DNA of 64,000 bases from Alligator mississippiensis (GCF_030867095.1 NC_081828.1:2805001-2869000), one strand, 5' to 3'. Positions 47,152 through 60,130 are shown, numbered from the stretch's first letter. The notes: generated from the sequence alone by a model not told the origin. Numbers and translations: made by a program.

Positions 47152-48369
47152 GTGAGTCTGACAAGATTTTTGGTATTTATTTTGAAAAGAACATTGCAAG
47201 TGGTTGGATCCTAGACCTTTCTGTTCAGTTACTTGAGCACTTTGTCATGATTAGAACTGGCCAGAAAAGGGAATTTGCTTCCTGTTCAAAACTTCAGTTT
47301 TTTTGGAGCTGGAGAGGAGCAGCAGGCAGAGGGGAGGTGTGTCGGAAAAATCTTATTCAGGGGAAGCTCATTTTTCCTTCCTCTCTGGAGCAGTGACTGC
47401 CTGTGGGGTCAGGCTGTCCAGGGAAGCTGCTCTCCCAGGAACTGAGGAAATGGTGCATTACGCAGGTGCCTTTTCACCGGCTGTTATCCAGCACTGCAGG
47501 GAGCAGGCGACCTGAGGAGTCAGCTGCCTAGGGGCATGACCCTGGGCTGGAAAGCGGGTTGATGGCTGGACAACATGATGTCTTATGTGGCTGAAATATT
47601 CAGTAGAGGGATGTGTTCCTGCAGAAATTTTCACTTCCATCTGATGAGCATTTTCCTACTGAAAAGCATTCCCCTGGAAATTTTTGAAGAGCTGTAGTCA
47701 ACATTGCTTATGATACAACCCCTTTTTATTCCTGCTGTTCCTTTCTTTCTTTTAAACGTAGTATTTGGCAAAGTAGGTGGAAAGAAAAAAAATAAAGGAC
47801 TGGAAAAGAGGTAGATTAAAATTATCCCTAGACTCCCCTACGTTGACAAGGTTAAATTTGTAATGTACTTTGGAAGACCTAGCTTTACTTAACTTTATTT
47901 CTGTTTCCAGAGATTGCATGGATAATGCGTCTGTCACCAGAGAGAATTTAGATGTCCCAGTTAACATTGGCTTTTAGGTCATCGTTTGGCTTGTGCATTG
48001 GATTTGGTTGTGAAAAGACTGTTTTTAAAATTAAATACGCTTCCTTTGTATTATATAATATGTAGCACACTGTGGCCACAGAGTGAATATTAAATTGTAG
48101 TGAGAGAGCGCCAAATCCTAAACTCAGTTAAAGACTTCCAAGCGAATATGTTACCTCCTCAGCTCTGGGAATGCCAAATTCTGGAAACTGAAATATACTG
48201 TTATAAGTGTCTTAGGACTTTGTTTTAGGAACACCAGACTGTCTGGCACCAGATGGGTTGTTCAAAAAGAAATTTAAATCTTCAAAGAATAGAAAATTAT
48301 GTATTTGCATTACTGGTAATTCTCATTTTAAAATGAAGTATATGCACAGCATAAATAGGCTCAAGCTGC

Positions 48370-48530
48370 ATCTGTTTCTTTATCAGCCTGAAGAAAGAGT
48401 ACTGTGTGCTCAAAAACTTATCTGAAATCTCTGTCAATCATGCAGCAGGTCCAGTGAAAGCATTCACCCCCCAAAATAGCTTTCTCTCACATATTTCCTG
48501 GACCATCATGGCTACAGCATCACTCTAATA
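48370..48530 (+). mobile_element. decayed Penelope-like end
   Basis: CCTGAAGAAAGAGTACTGTG, TGCTCAAAAACTTATCTGAAA and, 70 bp later, GGACCATCATGGCTACAGCA follow the order of the better copies (core, short hairpin, outer CATGGCTACA tail). The match is weak. Confidence 0.4.
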
Positions 48531-49856
48531 CTGCGATAAATAATCTTAGCACTCTCATGTGTGTTAATAATGTCCCGCATACTAATATGATTATGATTAG
48601 CTTAGTTGTTTGCATCCTAGACATGATTCTTCCAGTGTTTCCATTTTCTGTCTGTTCTTTCTGGGGGTTTGTAACTTGACTGTAACAAAATAAAGGAGAC
48701 AAGTGCTCTGGTGTGCATCTGGGCACTGAAGTGCTCACTTCAGGAAGATTGAAAAAGCATATTCAGTATTTTAAAGTAAATGTTGACTTTTTACAGAACG
48801 TTGCAAATGTGTTTCAGATTGTCATGCACTCATGAAAATACCTTTTTTTTTTTTTAACCACAAATAAATTTAGGGGTGTGACCGGCAGCCCTGTTGAAAA
48901 GGCCTTGCTGATGGCTTTTAGATAACAAGGGAGTATCCCACCAGTAGCTTAAAACCCCCTGAGGAGAGGGCAGAGAGAATAGAAATGAGTAAAGGAGCAA
49001 CTTGCAGAAGAACTGGAATCCATACAAGTCTGCTGTTAGGAAGGGGCCATACTTGTTACTGGTTACACTGGTTTGTTTTCCTAGTGCAAGGACTATGGTT
49101 TTGTACTTAAAGGTCAGACTGAGAAGCTGGTCTAGGGAGCAAACCCAGCCTGCAAGGCAACAGGCTCACCAACCCACTTACAGGAGGCATTTCTCGGGCA
49201 TGGACGTGTATGATCATTCTTGTTCTCTTATCTCTGGAATAATGTACAAAGGGGTTACTTATGGAAAGAAATTGATTTAAAACCATAACTGCATATTCTT
49301 TCTTCTGTTTAACTTGGAGCCTTTCAGATCTATCGGAAATGGTTTAGTATTTGATTTTATGCTTCATTGGATTCCAGAACAATGTTTGAATAGTTTGTGG
49401 CAGGATGAACACTTAATTAAATGCAGTGAATCCTGGGACTTTGGAACTACTTAGATGTGTGCGGCTGTGTTACTATGTTGTAATATTGAAGGACATTTTA
49501 CAATTTACAACAGGAAGAAGATAGCAGAACTACTCATATTAGAAGAATAGTTCATAAAAGGATTGGTGGGTAAAGTAGTGTAGCATATCATTTTAATGCC
49601 TGCATTGATTCGTAAGAGTTTAAACTTTTGTAGTGGCTTTTATGCCACTTAGAACTGTTCAGTATTTGCACCATGGAATAGATCAATAGGAAGAGAGGAT
49701 GATAATTTCATAAACACTATGTGTGGTTATTCAGGTGCTTATTTCTGCTGCTGTGTATTGAACGGGGTGGACTAATGGGTTTTGCTGGAATAGAATTTCT
49801 TGGGTGATCATTGACATCCAAGATTTTTCTTTTTCCTGGCTAGCTATAACCCAGAG

Positions 49857-50150
49857 CAGTGATTTTCACCTAGGTTACCTTGAGATCCTTTCAAGAGTGT
49901 TATTGGGGTGCTGCACAGTGTTAGCACTGTTAGGTGTGCTAACGTGATTCACAAGAGAAACCCAAAGATTCTGACCCGTCACGATCCTCCCGAGTCCTTT
50001 TCAACAGAAGAATTGTGGTATTATTTTTCTGTAGTCAAAAAGGAGTGAAAACTAAGAGCTAGCACTTTCCAAAAGGTGCCTTAAGATTATTGAGGGGTAC
50101 ATTGAGACTATTGAGGAGTGCCTTGATTCTAGATAGGTTGAGAACCACTG
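49857..50150. mobile_element. hAT-type MITE
   Basis: The ends CAGTGATTTTCACCTAGGTT and, inverted, CAGTGGTTCTCAACCTATCT are typical hAT termini. The interior (GGTGCTGCACAGTGTTAGCA, TGTGCTAACGTGATTCACAA) is the same family as 43014-43298, in the opposite orientation. The flanking octamers ACCCAGAG and CCCTAAAG are a poor match, suggesting age. Confidence 0.8.
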
Positions 50151-51239
50151 CCCTAAAGGTTGGCTTCTGTTCTTCAGTTGCATTTTCTTAGATTTTAAGC
50201 ATGTTTGTTGAATAAACTGGTAAAGCAGCCTTAATAAATCCACAGACACCAGAGCATACTAGGTTGTTGGATGCTACACTACAAGAACCCAATTTATGGG
50301 TAGATTTTCCTGCGTTTCAGTATGTGGCAGTTCAGCTCAGTAAGTATCAGGACACATAGGATTCTCCACTTGGGAGGAAAAGGTCTATAGAGACGATGCT
50401 CGGCACTCTCCTGCCATGGGGGGATAAGCATTGGCAAATGCCATTCAAGCTTGTAGTAGTATGTGACCCTCTTTTCTTGAATCATTTTATCCTCTCCACC
50501 AGCAAGGTGGCCAGCTCTGGTCATGTTGGAGTGACTGTAACCGATGAAGACCCTGACACTTTATTTAGTAAGTACGCATTTTAAAGGAGGTTTCTCAATG
50601 TGAGGGGACATAAGATTAGCGTATTGAAAACAACTAAAAATCTAGAGAAGATGCATCTGGAGCTCCTGTTTTTTCTTTCTTACAAGAAACAAGGAAGAAA
50701 CGATTTTATTCAGTGGAACCCAGTGAGTGAAACTGGGTGTTGCAAGGGGGTATTGGATACATATCGGAATAGGAGACCATCCTAAATTGTTATAGGTAAG
50801 ATCAGAAAAAGAGCAGAGAGTAGGAATAAATGTAAAAACCTCATGCTTACTCGTGCTAGAAATTGGCTTAAACCTGTGAAGATGAGACTTTCTGTCCTTA
50901 TCTGTGCCTGCTGCTGGATTTCTGGTTCCTTCTTCCAGTGCATCTGGTACTGGCTACTGTCAAAGAAAAGGTACTGAAAGTGGACAACCAGAGTAATGCC
51001 AAAGGTGAGAAGCGTGGATGCCAGGCAGTCTCAGGCTTTCAAGTCTTGTCTGTGTATCCCTTTGCAAAAAAGTTTCTGAAAGTGAATTTCAGAATTCTGA
51101 AATGTTAACCTCATTTGGTAAATGAACGGGATCACATAATTCAGGATTCAGGCATTTGGGGTAAAATGGAGCTCCTTAACAGGGCCATGAGAACTTTCTA
51201 TCTTTTCTGGATATCAGTTATTGAAAGTCTTCCAGAATA

Positions 51240-52115
51240 AGAATACAGTCTCTGGAGTAGGAACGCTAGAAGGGAGGAACAGGCTGCAATCGGATCTGGA
51301 CAGGTTACAGGGGTGGGCGGATGAGAATAAGATGGGATTCAATACTGACAAGTGCAAGGTGCTGCACCTGGGGAGGAAGGACCAGCAGCACACCTACAGG
51401 CTGGGGAACTCCCTTCTTGTCAGCACAGAGACAGAAAAGGATCTTGGAGTCATTATTGATGCCAAAATGAACATGGGCCGACAGTGCGGGGACGCGGTCA
51501 TGAAGGCCAACCGCACCTTGTTGTGCATCCACAGATACATCTCAAGCAGGACCAAGGAGGTGATCCTCCCCCTCTACACGACACTGGTCAGGCCACAGTT
51601 GGAGTACTGCATCCAGTTCTGGGCACCGCACTTCAGGAGGGATGTGGACAGCATGGAGAGGGTCCAGAGGAGGTCCACCCGCATGATCAGGGGGCAGCAG
51701 GGCAGGCCCTACGAGGAGAGGCTACAGGACGTGACCCTGTTCAGCCTCCACAAGAGAAGGCTGAGGGGATCTGGTGGCTGTTTACAAGCTGGTCATGGGG
51801 GACCAGCAGACATTGGGAGAGTCCGTGTTCCCCCGAGCGCTACTGGGAGTAACAAGGAATAACAGCCATAAGTTGACGGAGAGCAGATTCAGACTAGACA
51901 TCAGGAGGCGCTACTTCACTGTCAGGGCGGCTAGGATCTGGAACCAATTTCCAAGGGAAGTGGTGCTGGCTCCTACCCTGGGGGTCTTCAAAAGGAGGCT
52001 AGATAGACACCTTGCCGGGGTCGTTTGATTCCAGCATCCTTTCCTGTCCAGGGCAGGGGGTTAGACTTGATGATCTGCTCAGGTCCCATCCGACCCAACC
52101 AACTATGAAATTATG
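51240..52115 (+). mobile_element. 5'-truncated CR1 LINE
   Basis: The C-terminal part of the CR1 RT protein is readable: KCKVLHLGRK, DLGVIIDAKMNM, LVRPQLEYCIQFWAPHF, RFRLDIRRRYFTVRAARIW and LGVFKRRLDRHLAGVV. One frameshift near 51765 divides the frame. The 3' tail runs to about 52115 (GATGATCTGCTCAGGTCCC). Everything 5' of the last third of RT is missing. Sense to MAST2. Confidence 0.95.
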
Positions 52116-52411
52116 AATACTCTTACATTAACATCATCTCTCTAAATATCCATGCTGGTGATCTGTATCACTCCAAGCAGAATAAAATCTTACCTAAAAA
52201 GGGAAATGCAGAACTGACCAACACATCTCCACCATCACCCAGGATCAACACTCACTACAGCAAACCTGTCAGAATCTACACGCGTGTCTCAGCCTGTGAT
52301 AGACCTCGCCCAACGAGCCAGATACCTTGATGGAAACTATGTGGAGGGAAACTAAACAACCACTGTGCTCCAGAATGAAATGCATCAAAAATGAACAAGC
52401 ATAGAAGAAGG

Positions 52412-52605
52412 GAGCAGGGGTGTAGGTTGTAGCCGTGTTGGTCTAAGGACATAGGCAGACAGGGTTCCTTGGGTGAATTTGATATCTTTTATTAGACCAA
52501 CCCAAATAGTTGGAGAATAGTTATTAAGCAAGCTTTCGAGTTCAAAAACCCTTCGTCAGGCTAAAGAAGTTTCAGCAGTTGGTGTGTGCTCTTCGGGAGA
52601 ACACT
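52412..52605 (-). mobile_element. Penelope-like end with hammerhead-like fold
   Basis: On the minus strand: CTGACGA (52559-52553), a stem made of GGGTT and GAACTC, GAAA (52537-52534), the mini-hairpin GCTTGC, then TTAATAA, TTGGTCTAATAAAAGATATC and the outer tail. Stem II pairs well here (five pairs with one G-U). This is the best-preserved of the twin subfamily with 46600-46775. Confidence 0.7.
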
Positions 52606-54984
52606 TTTCTCACAATAACCACTTTGCAGCCCTTTTCCTTAAAGAAAACCTACTCAACGCCTTCAGAAAACTGGCCTGGAAATAAACATTCATAATGTTA
52701 CTAGACACCAAAACCCCTGGAATTAATACAGACAGATTTGCTGGCTCATAAGTTACCTGCTCCCTCTGCTATGGTTGATATTCCCTTTTGAATGATCCTT
52801 TACATAAGTAGGTTGAAATATAGCAACTCTTTTTTTGCTCTGTAATTACTTTCCATAACTTCTCTCTGCTCCACAGGTTTATTGCCCACTTCCCATTTTA
52901 AATGATCCCTTTCATTAACTGAATGAAGATAAAGCAATTATTCAAACTGGTATTTAGCTTGGTCTGTAGCTTTTTCTTTCCTGGACTTGGGGAAGGGCAT
53001 TTTGTGCCCGAAATTCTGTCTAACCGCTCGTTCAACTATAAATTTGTTCCAGTAAAATGTATTGTGTTGCCTCGCTAATCTTGCTTCTCCCAGAATACCA
53101 TGGGTCCGTTGTCTGGGGCAGGAAAGGACAGTCTGAGGGAAAGGAACTGTTTTGAAGGAGCATCTCAGTAGAAAGTTTGAGACTTCTGTGAAAAATCCTT
53201 TTTTCTTTTCCTATTCAAGCTTCAGTCTGCCTACACTTTGCCTGATCAACAGGAAACATAAAATTACTGCAAAACTGAGCAGCCCCTTGAAGGCCAAGTG
53301 GTGGAGATTCCTGGCTCTTCCCTTTTTGGGCTTGGCACACTTCTCCATATGCTGGGCCACACAGCACATCCTCTGGATGATATCCAAAGCTACGTTTTTG
53401 TCTTCATCGGCAAAATGAACATTGGCTGAAGGCAGTGTAAACTGGATTACTTGTACAAGGCTCTTTCATTCAAAGGAAATCTGGTCTCTTGGATTTACAA
53501 ATTCACATTCACTCCTTGAACCAGGGTCTGCCCTAGGGCAGGCCTGTGAGTTTGACTTAGATTGAGTCTTGAATGTATTTGGTATGGACAAAGTGCCAGA
53601 GGCAGTTCACCTTTAACTGCTTTCACTCCCAAAGAAGTGGCAACAAACTCTTCTCAAATTTTAAGCAGTAAGTGCCAAGATGCGTGGGCACAGAGATTAA
53701 GCCCCCGCTTCAGGACAAAGCTGAGGAACCTCTTAAAAGTGGTAACATTGGATCAGTTCATTGATGAAAATATATCAGCATGTTCTAATAAAATGCCTCT
53801 ATTGTGAATGTGTTTACTTTCACAGAACTGTGCAGAACAGGACATGGGCATCGTGGTGCAGCAAGTTTGGTTTGCTTGTGGTAGCATGCTTGCGGTTGGA
53901 GGTAGGGTGTTGGAAAGCTGGAAACCCTAATGAGGTGGACTTACATTTGTAGTGTGCTTTCTGATATATGGTGGTGAGGTGTGCGGCTGTAGGTGTACGA
54001 GAGGGTAGGAACTATTAATATCCTTAATCTTTCATCATCTTGCTTTTTAGGTCTCATGTTAGGTGTAGTATGTCGACACAATATCATTGTTGGCATGTTA
54101 GTATAGATAAGCACTTAAACCAATGCACAGACTAGGTATTTGTATTAATGGCTTTGCCCTCTTTCATTTTAGAGATGAATCTGTCTGTACTATATGATAT
54201 GCTGTCTATATTATGTCTTTGCTACTGATTTTTTGTACATGTCAGTAAAAGGCTGAAGCTCTCCACAGTTGCTATTAAGTTGATCTGAGTTTCCTAGTTT
54301 GTAGGCATTTCTGTAGAAGCCAGTTAAGTGTCTGTGATACTATAATGCCATCTGCTGGGGAAGATTTGCCAATTTAAGGAGCAAGTATAATTGCAAATCT
54401 GATAAATTACTGCACAGAGGATTCAGAAACCGTGGGAAAAAATGAAATGTTATGAGGGATTATTGTTGGGATCATACAATATAGGTACCATATAATCATA
54501 ACTTAAGTTTTTCTTGTGAGTAATAACTAAATAAATTTGCTATCAGTTATAATGCAATAGTAAAATGTTATTTTACTATCTGGCTGTTTGTGGCTTATAC
54601 TCAATAGTAAGATGATACAAATATTTTAATATTATATAAGAAGTGACTACAAGTTGTAGCTGTTTGAAGTTTGAATCGTTACTGTGTGCCACTTGCATGC
54701 TGTTTGTCCTTGTCTGCCAGATGCTACCGGACAGCTAAATATGTTCCCTCTGTAGGATGAAATTCATTTTTATTGCAGAATGAATCCTCTGTAAGGTCAC
54801 AGCCTGGACAAGAGGTGGCATCACGTGAACATATTGTAACACACAGCTTCTTGTCCTTACATTTGCAGGGTACTGACAGGCCGTTCACCTCTGCTTTACT
54901 TGTGCAAGTTAAAGGGTGTTTTTGATGTTTTGGACATGATGTGTGGTATTGTATGTGTGGGTTTTTCCTGAAGCTTGTAAGAAG

Positions 54985-55112
54985 AGGTTAGATAAAATGT
55001 TGTTTAGGACAGTTTAGACCGGGTGATCCTGCCTTGAGCAGGGGTTTTGAGTGGCTGACCTCCTCAAGTCCTGTTCAGCTCTACTTTTCTGTGATTTTGT
55101 GATTTGTATGAT
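54985..55112 (+). mobile_element. CR1 3' end fragment
   Basis: AGAGGTTAGATAAAATG, GGTGATCCTGCCTTGAGCAG and TTCTGTGATTTTGTGATTTG are the last part of an older CR1 subfamily, like the copy at 25.7 kb. Confidence 0.75.
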
Positions 55113-55796
55113 TCTTCGCTTTGTTGAAGAAGTTTGCATACAAGAATCACTTGGGAAATGTCTACCTGGTGCAGTGCTGGGCTATGCAGAGTTATTTATG
55201 CTAATTCAGAATAAGTCTGTATGTCTGCACAGTGCAGGCAGGGATCCTAGCTCAAGTTTGGGAACTTGGAGAACTGCACCAGTGCAGTGTTCTGAGTGTA
55301 GCACCAAGCCAGTGTGTCAGTAAGTGACCTTCCCTAGCTCTGGTTTCAGAGCTAGCTTCGGTATCACTACATGGTCTTGCTTTGTGCTCCGTAGACATAC
55401 CCGAGCTATTAGTGTTGCATAGGCTGTCCTTCAAGCATGAGAAAAAAGGGTTTCATAAATGCGGTTGCGTAGAGTTTAAGTTTGTCTATGCTTAGTTAGC
55501 TTTTTTTAAAACAATATTTTAATTTTATTTCTGCTGTAAAGTCTGCAAAGAAACGTTGACAGATTTGGACACAGGTTTTTTGGGGAGTGGGGAACAGGAT
55601 GGGACCATTCCAAATGGAAGCAGCAATTTAGAAAAAGGCAGAGAGATGTGTCTGTTAGGAATGGACCAAGATGATATTTGGGTATCTATAGATGGTAGGT
55701 ACCTTTAGATACCTTAATGTCAAGTTATCTTGAACAAAACAAAGGGTAATATTAGCAATATCTGCAGAGATTTTTATCTTTGTCAAAGCTGTGATG

Positions 55797-56570
55797 TACA
55801 AGTATTGCAAAGTGCTGCACCTAGGGAGGAAAAATGTCCAGCACACCTACAGCCTAGGGAATGGCCTGCTGGGTGGCACGGAAGTGGAAAGGGATCTTGG
55901 AGTCCTAGCAGACTCCAAGATGAACATGAGTCGGCAGTGTGACGAAGCCATCAGAAAAGCCAATGGCACTTTATCGTGCATCAGCAGATGCATGACGAAT
56001 AGGTCCAAGGAGGTGATACTTCCCCTCTATCGGGCGCTGGTCAGACCGCAGTTGGAGTACTGCGTGCAATTCTGGGCGCCGCACTTCAAGAGGGATGCGG
56101 GTAACCTGGAGAGAGTCCAGAGAAGGGCCACTCGTATGGTCAAGGGCCTGCAGACCAAGCCCTACGAGGAGAGACTAGAGAACCTGGACCTTTTCAGCCT
56201 CCGCAAAAGAAGGTTGAGAGGCGACCTTGTGGCTGCCTATAAGTTGATCACGGGGGCACAGAAGGGAATTGGTGAGGTTTTATTCACCAAGGCAACCCTG
56301 GGGGTTACAAGAAATAATGGCCACAAGCTAGCAGAGAGCAGATTTAGACTGGACATTAGGAAGAACTTCTTCACAGTTCGAGTGGCCAAGGTCTGGAACG
56401 GGCTCCCAAGGGAGGTGGTGCTCTCCCCTACCCTGGGGGTCTTCAAGAGGAGGTTAGAGGAGCATCTAGCTGGGGTCATCTAGACCCAGCACTCTTTCCT
56501 GCCTATGCAGGGGGTTGGACTCGATGATCTATTGAGGTCCCTTCCGACCCTAACATCTATGAATCTGTGC
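55797..56570 (+). mobile_element. young 5'-truncated CR1 LINE, RT C-terminus open
   Basis: An uninterrupted frame from about 55791 to 56483 encodes the last ~225 residues of the CR1 ORF2 protein: KVLHLGRKNVQHTYSLGNG, ERDLGVLADSKMNMSRQCDE, LVRPQLEYCVQFWAPHFKRD, ESRFRLDIRKNFFTVRVAK and LGVFKRRLEEHLAGVI. The 3' tail follows to about 56570 and ends CATCTATGAAT. There is no break in this part, so it is the youngest CR1 in the window. It lacks the RT catalytic core, so it is not active. Confidence 0.95.
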
Positions 56571-56612
56571 TGATTTGTTGTGCTGTATAGTGAGAAAAAT
56601 CCCAATTTATTA

Positions 56613-59422
56613 TAGGATCATAGGGAAGCACGGCTGGAAGGGACCTTACGAAATGGCCTAGTCCAATACCCTGCTCCAGGCAGGAGGATCTCTAACTAAC
56701 CCATCCGAGCCAAGCATCTGTCTATCCTGCTCATGACAGCTTCCAAGGATGGAGATTCCACAACCTCTCCAGGCAGCCTGTTCCAATGCTTCACCGCCCT
56801 CAGAGTCAGAAAGTTCCTCCTTATCTTCAACTTAAACTTCCCCTACTGCAATTTGAGGTCATTGTTCTTAGTCTTCCTCCCCTACAGCCACAGTGAAAAG
56901 CCCATCTCCATCCTCCTTGTATTGGTTCTTCAGGTATTTGAGGACTGTTATCAAATCCCTCCCATAGTTTTCTCTCCTACAGACTAAGTAACCCTAGTTC
57001 TTTCAGCCTTTCCTCATAAGTCTTGCTTCCCAGGTCCCTACTTATTTTGTTGCTGTGCTGGACTCTTTCCAAACCCTCCACATCCTTTTTGAAGTGTGGG
57101 GCCCAAAACTGGACACAGGACTCCAGGCGTGGCCTCACCAGTGCTGAGCAGATTGGAAGACTCACTTCTCTTAATTTGCAAGTGACACTACTGTTAATAT
57201 AGCCCAGTGCGCTATTGGCTTTTTTGCAAGAAGAGCCCACTGTTGGCTTATATTTAGCTTACTGTAACCCCGATGTCCTTCTCTGCAGTACCACAGCCCA
57301 GCCACTCTGTATTTATGTATGTAGTTAGTCTGTCCTGAGTGCTGGGCTTCGCTGTTGTTGAATCTTAGCTGATTGGTTGCAGAACATTTCTCCAGTCTAT
57401 CCAGGTCATTCTAGATGCAAACACTCCGGAGGGTAGGGTTAGAAACTCCACCCAATATGGTGTCATCCACAAATTAGCTAAGTGTGTATTCAATCCCATC
57501 ATCCAAATCGCTAGTGAAGATGTTGAACAATACTAGACCCAGGACAGACCCCTGGGGAACCTCTACTTGATGCCTCCTCCCAAGCAGACATTCAGCCATT
57601 GATGGCTACTTGTTCAGTTGATGTTAGATTGATGGCTATCCTCAGATGCAGGTCTCACCCTCAGATGCTGCATTTTTTTTGTCTGAGAGCATGATGATCC
57701 AACTAGTTGTGTGTCCATGTTACAGTAATTTCATCAAATCTGTATTTCCTTAGCTTGTTAATTAGGATGTTGTGTAAGACACTGTTAGAAGCCTTGCTAA
57801 AATCAATGTGCATCATATCCATTGCTCTCCCCCCATCCACAGAGCCTATCACCTTATAGAAGGAAATCAGGTTGGTCAGGCAAGAACTACTCTTGGTGAA
57901 TCCACTCTGGCTCTTCCTCATTACCTCATTCTCCTTCAGACGCTTCACACTAGATTCCTTGAGGACCAGCTCCATGATCTTTCCAGGTATTGAGGTCAGG
58001 CTGATTTGTCTGTAGTTCCCTGGATCCTCCTCCTTCACTTTCTTAAAGATAAACACAACATTTACCTTTTTCCGATCTTTTGGGACCTCATCCAGCCTCC
58101 ATGAGTTCTCAAAGAAGGATAGTTAACAGCTTTGAAATTTCCTCAGCCAATTCCTTTGGGTGCAGTCCATCTGACCCTTCCTGCCTGAAATCATCTAGCT
58201 TCTCTAAGAAATCCCTAACCTGTTCTTGTACTGCTCTAGGCTGTTTGTCTCTATCCCTGTCTTTGCTGTCACCTGCACTTGTTGTTTGGTAGCTGCCCCT
58301 GTTTGTGAAGACTGAAGTAAAAATAGCATTAGATATTTCAGTCGTCTTTGCACCATCTGTGTCTGGGTTGCCTTCTACGTTCTGTGTTTTCTTTACTCTT
58401 ATTCTTATTTTTGATGCGCTTGTAGAATTTCATTTTTATTGCTTTTATGTCCCTGGCCAGCTGCATCTGATAGTATGTTTTGGTCTTTCTAATTTTCTTC
58501 CTGTGTGCCTGTGCAGTATTCTTATTCTCTTCCCTAATAGTTCTGGACGCTGCACTTCAGGAAGGATGTGGAGAAGCTCAAGAGAGTCCAAAGGAGGGCC
58601 ATGTGGATGATTAGAGGTCTGGAGAGCAGGTCATGTGAGGAGAAGCTGAAAGACTTGGGACTGTTCAGCCTGGAGAAGAGAAGACTCAGAGGGGACTTGG
58701 CAGCCTATAAGTATATTAGGGGCGTACATCAGGGCCTGGGGAGCATCTGTTCACCAAGGCACCCCATGGGAAGACAAGAAACAATGGGCACAAGCTAATT
58801 GAAGATTGCTTCAGATTGGACATAAGGAAAAACTTCTTTACAAGTCAAGTGCTGGGGGTCTGGAACAGGCTCCCCCCCAGAGGTGGTAGTCGCCTACCCT
58901 GGCGGTCTTCAAAAAACATCTTGATGCCCACTTTGCTGGGGTCATTTGACCCCAGTCATCTTTCCTGCCCAAATGCAGGGGGGCTGGACCCGATGATCTT
59001 GTCAGGTCCCTTCCAGCCCCTGACATCTATGAATACTATGACCACGTTTTCACTTTTTATAGGATTGTTTTTTTTGGAATTTCATCTCATTGAAGAGATT
59101 GCTGTCTGCTGAGGCCGACCTCCTCTTGCACTTGCTGTTCTTCTGTCCCATCGGGATAGCTTCTCCTGCTCCTTTAAAATTAGAACCCCCTCTCTTGGGC
59201 TACTTTCCTTCCCACCAGTTTCCTGAATTAAAATCTGCTTTTCTGAAGTCCATCGTCTTGATTCTGATGCTCTCATTCCTTTCTCCCCTTAGGAGCTTGA
59301 ACTCTGTTGTTGTGGCCCCAGTCACCCGAGTTACTGTTCACTTTCACGTGCTCAACTGATTTGTCTCTGCTTGTGAGCAGCAGGTCGAGACAAGCTTCCC
59401 CTCTAACTGGCCTGGCTACCAT
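56613..59422 (-). mobile_element. CR1 LINE, interrupted by a second CR1
   Basis: The 3' end is at about 56613 (AGGATCATAGGGAAGCACGG). On the minus strand the body runs through an RT C-terminal part (57240-56977), an RT N-terminal part (58056-57703; YRQISLTSIPGKIMELVLKE, MHIDFSKASN) and a linker to about 58540. It resumes at about 59041-59422 with sequence of the region between APE and RT (LLLTSRDKSVEHVKVNSNS). The gap, 58541-59040, is a plus-strand CR1. Several frameshifts and stops and a diverged tail mark this as an older subfamily. Confidence 0.85.
58541..59040 (+). mobile_element. CR1 LINE inserted head-on into another CR1
   Basis: The sequence starts abruptly in the segment for [20 protein letters not shown] and continues through [15 protein letters not shown] and RKNFFTSQVLGVWNRLP to the tail GGACCCGATGATCTTGTCAG, ending CATCTATGAATACTATG. 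The frame is interrupted near 58798. It is the same subfamily as the CR1 at 15.9-19.5 kb, with the opposite orientation to the CR1 it interrupts. Confidence 0.9.
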
Positions 59423-59710
59423 CAGTATTGTTGCTTCTCAGCCTTGGGGCGTGACCCAAATCAGGGTTGTGGTGGGTCCTCAGTAGGGTCATGAAGAGCC
59501 TGCACACGCACGCACACTCACGTGCGTGGCTTCGGAGCAGTGGGTAGGTGTGTGGGGCAGGGCCGCCATGCACAAGGAGGGCAACGACGGCTCCCCCGGG
59601 CCACTGCCAACACCGCACTCTGCTCCCAGCAGCCCCTGCAGCGCCGGGGCAGGAGGTCCTGTTGGTAGCCAATTTTTACGGTCGCAGCAAAAGAAGGTTG
59701 GGAACCACTG
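59423..59710. mobile_element. hAT-type MITE
   Basis: The right end inverts to CAGTGGTTCCCAACCTTCTT, a typical hAT terminus. The left end CAGTATTGTTGCTTCTCAGC is a diverged partner. The interior holds GGGGCGTGACCC, GGGTCATGAAGAG and a GC-rich middle. It abuts the 5' end of the CR1 at 59422. No clear duplication. Confidence 0.65.
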
Positions 59711-59739
59711 ATCTATATCAAAAAGATATCCCCAACACA

Positions 59740-60130
59740 GTGGCGTACCAACAGCGGTGGGTAAGAGGGGCAAAGGGGGCCATGGCCCCCAGGCACTGGC
59801 CGGAGAGGCTGCGGTGCTTCCTGTGCTTGGCCTGCCCGCCCGCCCGGCAGGTTGTACGTCTCTTTACCTGTTCCTCCTGGAAATTCTGGCCACCGCCCCA
59901 CCCCTGGCATCTGGTGTGCCATGGTGTTCGTTTCCCCGCGGAAGTGCCCTTGGGCGGGAGAGGGGGCCCCGCACCCTGCTTGGATCGTCCCCGGGGGGAG
60001 GGCACACATGCAGGCATTGGCCCCCAGGTGCTGGAGACCCACGGTACACCAGTGCCCCAGCACGCTTCAGGAATTTGTTGGGCCACATGGACACTGCTGT
60101 TTCCCTCCCAGCTGGTGTCCCCATAATTAA
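59740..60130. mobile_element. GC-rich hAT-like fragment, one end only
   Basis: CAGTGGCGTACCAACAGCGG resembles a common hAT terminus (CAGTGGCGTAGC). The right end was not found. The interior is GC-rich with several overlapping open frames, none recognisable. Confidence 0.4.

Noticed and set aside
50396-50584. Possible extra MAST2 exon
   Set aside because: The peptide does not resemble the expected KELSLPRRGS continuation and splice sites are not convincing.
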